Of a stretch of 64,000 bases of DNA, positions 60,251 through 64,000 are shown one piece after another. A program made the position numbers and the translations under genes. This DNA is from a virus. Numbering within the stretch: position 1 is the stretch's first letter; every line of letters starts with the position of its first letter. The DNA lies in the IMG/VR virus record IMGVR_UViG_3300027141_000003, positions 45,913 through 109,912 of that record; one strand, given 5' to 3'. The notes beneath the pieces were generated by a model. It was not told the origin of the DNA and did no database searches. It was given only the letters and a program-made list of their open reading frames with translations.

Positions 60251-60820
60251 TTAATCCTTATTAGGATGATATTCTCCACCTGAATAAACAATACCTGCTC
60301 TAGGGGTTAAAGATTCCACTCCATGTTCTGTGCCATATTTAATAAAAACAATATCCCCAGGTTCAACTAAATATTCGTGAGCTTTACCATCCTGATATAA
60401 AGTCCACATAGTAGCACCTACTGCTTGCCAATGAATTGTATCAGTAGTATCAGTGTGTCTCATAATTCCACTGTTATTTGCAATCGCTCTATAGTTTTCA
60501 GATATAACAAACGTTAAGCATGCTTGCGAAGTTTGATGATCTAAAGCATTTGAAGATGAATCTTCTTTTTCATAGACTTTGCCCATAGCCTTAAGAAATT
60601 CTGCTACTCCATTAAAATTAGATATATCGTGATCTACTCCACAGTGCAGGATATAAAATCCTTCATAATCAGATCTATAGTTTCCAGCTGTTTTTGAAAA
60701 TTCAATATAGTCTAGCATATTCTGCCAGCTAGGTGTTTGCACCAAAGCCTTTTTAAATATCTTATGGTTAACTGCAGGATTTGCTATTGCAGCTTTAAAA
60801 TCTTCAACTAATTGTTCCAT
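60251..60820 (-). CDS. JmjC/cupin-like putative dioxygenase
   Basis: 189 residues. A jelly-roll core with H122-T-D124 and distal H166 gives the 2-His-1-Asp iron site; R174 may hold the co-substrate. The long spacing and HWQAVG segment after HTD are more like cupin_8/JmjC hydroxylases than the prolyl hydroxylase type. An N-terminal helical region (about 1-100) is extra. The ATG lies six bases after TATAAT (60827-60832). Downstream of the SGNH hydrolase gene on the same strand. Confidence 0.7.
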   Translation of the reverse strand: MEQLVEDFKAAIANPAVNHKIFKKALVQTPSWQNMLDYIEFSKTAGNYRSDYEGFYILHCGVDHDISNFNGVAEFLKAMGKVYEKEDSSSNALDHQTSQACLTFVISENYRAIANNSGIMRHTDTTDTIHWQAVGATMWTLYQDGKAHEYLVEPGDIVFIKYGTEHGVESLTPRAGIVYSGGEYHPNKD

Positions 60821-60826
60821 AGTTTA

Positions 60827-60832
60827 ATTATA
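60827..60832 (-). promoter_or_regulatory. -10 box six bases before the JmjC-like gene
   Basis: TATAAT, six bases, ATG on the minus strand. A TTGACT lies eleven bases upstream (60844-60849), too close for a normal -35 box. Confidence 0.45.
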
Positions 60833-60841
60833 CCCCATATT

Positions 60842-61411
60842 CTAGTCAACTGCATTATATATGTATACTCCAAGTTTAAGTAAAAGGCTTCTTTTTAAAT
60901 GACATCCATCATCTGATTCTTCCCAACTAAGTCTATCTACGCCAAGTGCATCAACTATATCAATAACCTTTTGCCCAGAATTTTTTAAAGCCTCGTAAAA
61001 AATAGTTTGCTGCTTAAATCTTCTATCAAATGTGTGCCAATCATCTTTGTTATAATTGAACTCGTAAGTCAACTGGTCTATAGCTTGAGGTGTTGGTAGC
61101 ATAAATACAATATTCAGCCCATCAAAGAATTTAAGTGAAGTATTTACGTACTTTTCTACTACCTGCTCAGCATTCTTATGCTTAGGTAAATGCCTTCTGA
61201 TATCGCATTCTCCAAAGTTAAGAAGAATCGTTGTGTCGTGCTGTATATTTGATCTATCTACTAAAGTTTCATAATCTAGGGTGTATGCACTTCTACCGCT
61301 AAACACTATAGAGTTTGAAAACATGTCTAATTTATACAACCTTGATGCCTCTGATAAAGCAACACCCAAAGCACTAGCATGAGAATCCCCTACTACGGTT
61401 ATGTTCTTCAT
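60842..61411 (-). CDS. SGNH/GDSL-type hydrolase
   Basis: 189 residues. Block I GDSHA has the nucleophile S10; block III reads NFGECDIR (66-72) with G67; block V is D168-G-C-H171. This is the full order of an SGNH esterase, which removes acyl groups from sugars or lipids. It could trim O-acetyl groups from host surface glycans or from phage glycans. The start overlaps the stop of the zinc-finger gene as TAATG. Confidence 0.82.
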   Translation of the reverse strand: MKNITVVGDSHASALGVALSEASRLYKLDMFSNSIVFSGRSAYTLDYETLVDRSNIQHDTTILLNFGECDIRRHLPKHKNAEQVVEKYVNTSLKFFDGLNIVFMLPTPQAIDQLTYEFNYNKDDWHTFDRRFKQQTIFYEALKNSGQKVIDIVDALGVDRLSWEESDDGCHLKRSLLLKLGVYIYNAVD

Positions 61412-61524
61412 TATTTACTCCCGCAAGATTTAATATGATTGCTTAGTGTCATATGGGCAAATCCAGATCTTACTTCTATTTCCCGCCCACATTTATCGCA
61501 AGTTACTAGTCGGTTAGATGCCAT
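61411..61524 (-). CDS. 37-residue zinc-finger protein, leaderless-type start
   Basis: Sequence pattern CDKC then HxxxC (CDKCGREI...NHIKSC) is a C2HC zinc finger. The ATG lies exactly six bases after TATAAT of a consensus promoter and has no ribosome site. The stop overlaps the SGNH gene start. Likely a small DNA- or protein-binding regulator of this operon. Confidence 0.65.
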   Translation of the reverse strand: MASNRLVTCDKCGREIEVRSGFAHMTLSNHIKSCGSK

Positions 61525-61530
61525 TGTTTT

Positions 61531-61559
61531 ATTATATACTCTATCTATATTCTAGTCAA
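61531..61559 (-). promoter_or_regulatory. leaderless-type promoter of the zinc-finger and SGNH operon
   Basis: TTGACT, 17 bases, TATAAT on the minus strand, then six bases and ATG. A 12-base palindrome AGATATATATCT (61563-61574) lies directly upstream and may be an operator. Confidence 0.85.
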
Positions 61560-61715
61560 CTAAGATATATATCTAAGTATTGAAGTATGTGGATCCATTT
61601 GTATAATAAAAGTATTTAATTGTGTACTAGCAAGTAACATAGAAAAGTGTATAGCTACAGATAAAATTTTAGATGTTGATGATATTTTTTTCGTTGATGT
61701 TAGTATTGCATTCAT
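61560..61715 (-). CDS. very small possible membrane protein
   Basis: 51 residues from the ATG at 61715, eight bases after AGGAAGAG. A Ser/Thr/Lys-rich N-terminus is followed by a hydrophobic helix (ILSVAIHFSMLLASTQLNTF). The stop overlaps the region just before the next promoter. Not recognised; real coding is plausible but not certain. Confidence 0.4.
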   Translation of the reverse strand: MNAILTSTKKISSTSKILSVAIHFSMLLASTQLNTFIIQMDPHTSILRYIS

Positions 61716-61752
61716 ATGCTAAACTCTTCCTATATATGTTATATGTGTTATA

Positions 61753-61779
61753 TTTTGTATTTTTTGTATTTCTTGTATT
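61753..61779 (+). repeat. three tandem 9-base repeats
   Basis: TTTTGTATT, TTTTGTATT, TCTTGTATT in a row, followed at once by two C6 runs. The AT-rich, iteron-like look suggests a protein-binding or melting site; there is no direct proof. Confidence 0.55.
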
Positions 61780-61792
61780 TTCTGACCCCCCG

Positions 61793-61802
61793 ACCCCCCT
61801 AT
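61793..61802 (+). repeat. left copy of ACCCCCCTAT flanking the homing nuclease
   Basis: Exact ten-base direct repeat of 62453-62462; the two copies bracket the HNH gene at 61815-62258 and its promoter. Confidence 0.6.
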
Positions 61803-61814
61803 GGAATTATAACA

Positions 61815-62258
61815 TTATATATTTTCGTATGTCAAGACCTTTGTGTTTTTACTATTAGAAAGTTTATTTCTGACCATATCAGCAAGATTTGCTTTCTGGG
61901 TATCGTATCTTAAATTAGTCAACTGGTTATTATTCTTAACATCATCATAATGACAGACTACCTGACCTTTACCAGGTGCACCTACAAATGCCTGCATAAC
62001 TAATACATGTCCACGAATATTTTTTCTGTTTGACTCTGCGTCATAGAGTTCATACTGGATGTATCCAACTCCATCATTTCTTCCGTTTAAATAGCGATAT
62101 TCAGATAGATCAGCTCTTTTACCAGTAGCTTTTCTAGGTTTGCCATATCTTTGTTTTTTAGTTCTTACCCGCCCCAAGTTTGATACTTCATACTTGTCTG
62201 GTTTAAACGAACCGTTGCGTTGTATAATTTCTGGTACTTCTTTCCATATTTCATTCAT
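61815..62258 (-). CDS. NUMOD4-HNH homing endonuclease
   Basis: 147 residues. The N-terminus (WKEVPEI, then YEVSNLGRVRT) is a NUMOD4 DNA-binding motif. The core HVLVMQAFV...VCHYDD...NNNQLTNLRYDT is HNH_3. Such proteins cut cognate DNA and spread as selfish elements. A leaderless-type promoter precedes the ATG. Ten-base direct repeats lie on both sides, which could mark the insertion. Confidence 0.88.
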   Translation of the reverse strand: MNEIWKEVPEIIQRNGSFKPDKYEVSNLGRVRTKKQRYGKPRKATGKRADLSEYRYLNGRNDGVGYIQYELYDAESNRKNIRGHVLVMQAFVGAPGKGQVVCHYDDVKNNNQLTNLRYDTQKANLADMVRNKLSNSKNTKVLTYENI

Positions 62259-62264
62259 CTTAAA

Positions 62265-62293
62265 ATTATATAATATTTGTAGATTCTGGTCAA
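62265..62293 (-). promoter_or_regulatory. leaderless-type promoter of the homing endonuclease
   Basis: TTGACC, 17 bases, TATAAT on the minus strand, six bases, ATG. Like the one at 61531 it reads TTGACYAGAAT around the -35. Confidence 0.85.
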
Positions 62294-62322
62294 CTACTAT
62301 TTCAGATTTAGCAAAATGTTAA

Positions 62323-62328
62323 TATATT
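62323..62328 (+). promoter_or_regulatory. -10 box of a small leaderless-type gene
   Basis: TATATT, six bases, ATG at 62335; TTCAGA 16 bases upstream is a possible -35 box. Confidence 0.4.
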
Positions 62329-62334
62329 TTTATG

Positions 62335-62490
62335 ATGTATGATCCAGGGTTTAGAAATGTCCGTTTTGTCTATATAGTGAGGACAGAGACTACCGACTTT
62401 GAGCGTGAGTGTGATGCTAATCACAAAAATACTTTTAGAATACTGACCAGTAACCCCCCTATTTGTCAGTCCCCCCTGCTAGGATTATAG
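62335..62490 (+). CDS. very small hypothetical protein
   Basis: 51 residues from the ATG at 62335 (a further ATG precedes it directly). N-terminal part RNVRFVYIVRTETTDFEREC looks like a real strand-helix start. The C-terminal part runs through the C6 repeats and is Pro/Leu-rich. It contains a Crp-like box (62410-62425) within the frame. Its stop lies in the -10 of the next promoter. Coding status moderate. Confidence 0.4.
   Translation: MYDPGFRNVRFVYIVRTETTDFERECDANHKNTFRILTSNPPICQSPLLGL
62410..62425. promoter_or_regulatory. Crp/GlxR-type box, copy 1
   Basis: TGTGATGCTAATCACA fits TGTGA-N6-TCACA perfectly. It lies about 40 bases upstream of the TTGTCA/TATAGT promoter. Confidence 0.6.
62453..62462 (+). 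repeat. right copy of ACCCCCCTAT
   Basis: Matches 61793-61802 exactly; a second C6 run follows at 62471-62476. Confidence 0.6.
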
Positions 62491-62491
62491 T
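62463..62491 (+). promoter_or_regulatory. promoter of the right-end tiny-gene operon
   Basis: TTGTCA, 17 bases, TATAGT, about 50 bases before the first ATG at 62537. Confidence 0.65.
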
Positions 62492-62536
62492 ATAAAGAAA
62501 ATCAAGAAAGGTTCTTGATAAAGAAAGGAAAACAAA

Positions 62537-62725
62537 ATGTTTTCACTAAAATACACAGTAGGCTTAGGCTCTACTACCCTCCTAGTTCCTAGCGAGGAAT
62601 ACGCTAACGAGTATCTAGACCTAGTTTCACAGACTAGAGTTATAGATACAGTAACTCTAACCGAGTTACCTAACTACAAGCCTAGCACTCGCAAGGTTTA
62701 TGCTACTACTAGAAGTTGGGAGTAA
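62537..62725 (+). CDS. small hypothetical protein, first of the right-end operon
   Basis: 62 residues with a beta-strand start (FSLKYTVGLGSTTLLVPSEE) and a Thr/Arg-rich end. AGAAAGGA lies upstream of the ATG. Base composition is higher in GC than the genes to the left, and the same is seen through the whole tiny-gene run. No family recognised. Confidence 0.65.
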   Translation: MFSLKYTVGLGSTTLLVPSEEYANEYLDLVSQTRVIDTVTLTELPNYKPSTRKVYATTRSWE

Positions 62726-62729
62726 TCTA

Positions 62730-62834
62730 ATGAACGATTATCTTGATTATATGGACGAAATCTACGAGGAACTCGTAGAGGAGTTCGGACACGAAATTGA
62801 GTCCGTGTGTGACCATAATCACACTAACGCCTAA
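62730..62834 (+). CDS. very small acidic protein
   Basis: 34 residues, MNDYLDYMDEIYEELVEEFG then HEIESVCDHNHTNA. It is highly acidic (about one third Asp/Glu) and so small that it may mimic DNA or bind a basic host protein. A Crp-like box lies in its last codons. It starts four bases after the preceding stop. Confidence 0.5.
   Translation: MNDYLDYMDEIYEELVEEFGHEIESVCDHNHTNA
62808..62823. promoter_or_regulatory. Crp/GlxR-type box, copy 2 (inside a coding frame)
   Basis: TGTGACCATAATCACA fits TGTGA-N6-TCACA perfectly. It overlaps the last codons of the gene at 62730 and lies 46 bases before TACAAT (62869-62874). Confidence 0.5.
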
Positions 62835-62835
62835 C

Positions 62836-62844
62836 GGCGTGTCG
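62836..62844 (+). repeat. GGCGTGTCG repeat, copy 1
   Basis: First of four copies; the others are at 63710-63718, 63760-63768 and 63803-63811. All lie outside recognised genes. Confidence 0.6.
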
Positions 62845-62850
62845 CTATAC

Positions 62851-62909
62851 AATGTCGGCGTTATGCGCTACAATTCCTACTATAACTACTAACGAAAGAA
62901 GAACAGATA
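62851..62909 (+). promoter_or_regulatory. promoter and leader cassette, copy 1
   Basis: It contains TACAAT (62869) and AACGAAAGAAG before the ATG at 62910. It aligns over about 60 bases with the cassette at 63901-63959, and the -10 to ATG distance is 41 bases in both. Confidence 0.6.
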
Positions 62910-63059
62910 ATGACAATAACATACTCACTATGGGACGGCGCTCAACTACTAGGCGTTGATTTCAAGGCTACTAGCGCCGATGAAATGAATAAGGTTGTAG
63001 CAGACCTACAAAAGGTTTCTAAGGGTGTCGTAGCACACCTACGAAAGGTTGAAATGTAA
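62910..63059 (+). CDS. small hypothetical protein
   Basis: 49 residues: TYSLWDGAQLLGVDFKATSA, then a helical basic tail with two KV(S/E)-type units (LQKVSKG and LRKVEM). AGAAG ribosome site eight bases upstream. The stop overlaps the next start (TAATG). Confidence 0.6.
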   Translation: MTITYSLWDGAQLLGVDFKATSADEMNKVVADLQKVSKGVVAHLRKVEM

Positions 63060-63232
63060 TGATGACTAAATGGGATACTATTCAGGCAGATGTAGCAGAC
63101 GCTTATGTCTATCTAGAAGAAGAAGAAGCCTATAACAAGGCACTAGCAGAGGGCTTAGACTTACGCCTTAGCGAATACGAAGAAGATGAAATGTCTAAAT
63201 CACTAACACTAGATTGGGAGTCATACGAATAA
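63059..63232 (+). CDS. small acidic helical protein
   Basis: 57 residues (two ATGs in a row at the start). It is strongly acidic: YLEEEEAYNKALAEG and YEEDEMSKSL. It begins inside the previous stop (TAATG) and ends inside the next start. Acidic early proteins of phages often act as decoys of DNA-binding host factors, but no specific homology is seen. Confidence 0.6.
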   Translation: MMTKWDTIQADVADAYVYLEEEEAYNKALAEGLDLRLSEYEEDEMSKSLTLDWESYE

Positions 63233-63387
63233 TGATACCTACAGGATTTGAGTTATCTATAACTAACGAATACGGATTTGAGTTTGATAGTTTCTTAGGG
63301 GCTATCTACTTACCTTGGCACACTATTATTCTAACTACCTTGGCGGTAATTGCTTATAAGGTTTATAAAAGAAAGCGGGCTAAGTAA
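63232..63387 (+). CDS. small single-pass membrane protein
   Basis: 51 residues. A hydrophobic helix WHTIILTTLAVIAYKVY is followed by a basic end KRKRAK, so the C-terminus should be cytoplasmic. Coupled to both neighbours by TAATG overlaps. With the next gene it forms a pair of small membrane proteins; an accessory lysis, exclusion or envelope role is possible. Confidence 0.6.
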   Translation: MIPTGFELSITNEYGFEFDSFLGAIYLPWHTIILTTLAVIAYKVYKRKRAK

Positions 63388-63500
63388 TGACTACTAATCG
63401 CTTACTAACTACCGCCGTCCAATTACTACTAGCGGGCGTAACTATTCCGCTACTAATCGCCGTAATCAAAGATATAAAAAATGGGGGACTAAATGACTAA
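63387..63500 (+). CDS. very small membrane protein
   Basis: 37 residues, LLTTAVQLLLAGVTIPLLIA is one clear transmembrane helix, then VIKDIKNGGLND. Coupled at the start by TAATG; the stop overlaps the next start (ATGACTAA). Confidence 0.55.
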   Translation: MTTNRLLTTAVQLLLAGVTIPLLIAVIKDIKNGGLND

Positions 63501-63693
63501 GTCACAATTTGAGAAAGATTTAGATATCAAAGATAGTTTTATAGATTTGCTAAATGATGTTTATCCTAGCGTAAAAATCGGTTACTCAACTTTTACACCC
63601 GCCGAAATCTTAGAGTGTTGCGATCCCGTTGCGTTTTCTATCGGGCTAATTGAGCACCAAGATTATTTAGCAGAATTAGAAGATGAGACGTAA
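63493..63693 (+). CDS. small hypothetical protein, last of the operon
   Basis: 66 residues, helical, acidic, with TFTPAEILECCDPVAFSIGL in the middle (a CC pair) and an acidic end. It follows a GGGGG/GGGGA stretch. This gene ends the coupled run. No family recognised. Confidence 0.65.
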   Translation: MTKSQFEKDLDIKDSFIDLLNDVYPSVKIGYSTFTPAEILECCDPVAFSIGLIEHQDYLAELEDET

Positions 63694-63838
63694 CTCACAC
63701 TAAAGATACGGCGTGTCGGCTTGACAAAATCGAGCTGGCCCGCAACTACTGCGGAGTCGGGCGTGTCGTTACGAGATTGTTATAAAATTCCCTGAATTCT
63801 GCGGCGTGTCGATTTGACAGACAAATCGGACATTTTGA

Positions 63839-63854
63839 TGTGATGCTTATCACA
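63839..63854. promoter_or_regulatory. Crp/GlxR-type box, copy 3
   Basis: TGTGATGCTTATCACA fits TGTGA-N6-TCACA and differs from copy 1 by one base. It lies 65 bases before TATAAT (63919-63924). Confidence 0.6.
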
Positions 63855-63900
63855 CGGCTTGAGCGTCTCACTATTTGGATTTACTGGCTAGTAATGTGAA

Positions 63901-63959
63901 AATGTCAGTGGGTTCGTGTATAATTCCATACATAACAACAAACGAAAGAAGGTCTGCCA
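63901..63959 (+). promoter_or_regulatory. promoter and leader cassette, copy 2
   Basis: TATAAT at 63919 and AACGAAAGAAGG before the ATG at 63960; similar in sequence and identical in spacing to the cassette at 62851. Confidence 0.65.
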
Positions 63960-64000
63960 ATGGCTACCAAACTATACACAATCGAAAGCCTACTTGTAGG
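63960..64000 (+). CDS. start of a gene cut by the window end
   Basis: The first 13 codons (MATKLYTIESLLV) are visible after a good AAGG site and the conserved leader cassette. Too short to classify. Confidence 0.55.
   Translation, partial: MATKLYTIESLLV

Larger units (their letters stand above)
63694..63959. other. right-end control region
   Basis: 266 bases without a gene. It holds three GGCGTGTCG copies, two of them followed after two bases by TTGACA (63721 and 63814), a possible stem GCCCG/CGGGC (63738-63762), a Crp-like box (63839-63854) and the second promoter/leader cassette. The density of elements suggests a switch point or replication-related site. Confidence 0.6.

Noticed and set aside
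60844-60849. TTGACT as -35 box for the JmjC-like gene
   Set aside because: It is only eleven bases from the TATAAT and codes for the last residues and stop of the SGNH gene; spacing does not allow a normal promoter.
61786-61799. G-quadruplex from the C6 runs
   Set aside because: Only two runs stand near each other in each place; four are needed for a standard quadruplex.
61673-61858. A plus-strand hydrophobic open frame
   Set aside because: It arises from T-rich repeats and C runs, has no good ribosome site and runs into the homing nuclease gene on the other strand.

Overview
The window looks like a 64-kb piece of a low-GC tailed-phage genome, most likely a siphovirus. It carries a complete head and tail module: portal, HK97-type prohead protease, major capsid, connectors, major tail protein, a -1 frameshifted tail assembly chaperone, a 2261-residue tape measure, distal tail proteins and many fibres. 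It also has replication genes, a class II ribonucleotide reductase, two tRNAs, homing-type HNH nucleases and many very small genes. No integrase, repressor or large terminase subunit is visible. The host cannot be read directly. An aquatic actinobacterium is my inference, from the gene order, cobalamin-dependent nucleotide reduction, many leaderless-looking promoters and boxes of the GlxR/Crp type (TGTGA-N6-TCACA).

Layout. 1-3648 (minus): early replication block (primase fragment, DnaB-like helicase, HTH protein, zinc ribbon, metallophosphoesterase) from a strong promoter at 3703-3730. 3735-32961 (minus): virion module in reverse order, from portal (31040-32623) down to small tail-end proteins. 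33025-42750 (minus): accessory module with a lectin-like protein, six Fe(II)/2-oxoglutarate (2OG) dioxygenases, three related proteins of unknown function, and a protein with 23 FFxPPx repeats ending in a Hint (intein-like) domain. 42764-52563 (minus): a fibre cluster and a holin with an EF-hand-like loop. 52635-55653 (minus): ribonucleotide reductase and a glycosyltransferase. 55739-58957 (plus): lytic transglycosylase, small proteins, two more dioxygenases and a candidate structured RNA. 58954-62258 (mostly minus): tRNAs, a degenerate dioxygenase, a JmjC-like protein, an SGNH hydrolase and HNH nucleases. 62335-64000 (plus): tiny, translationally coupled genes with repeated control elements.

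The most unusual part is the dioxygenase expansion: eight copies keep the HxD...H iron ligands, one copy has lost them, and one further gene encodes a JmjC/cupin-like protein. Six of the intact copies sit directly downstream of the gene for the FFxPPx-repeat protein. Several have Lys, as prolyl 4-hydroxylases do, at the 2-oxoglutarate position. I propose, as inference, that they hydroxylate proline-rich virion proteins, possibly as acceptors for the phage glycosyltransferase. A second theme is regulation: several promoters place the -10 box exactly six bases before the start codon, which predicts leaderless mRNAs.
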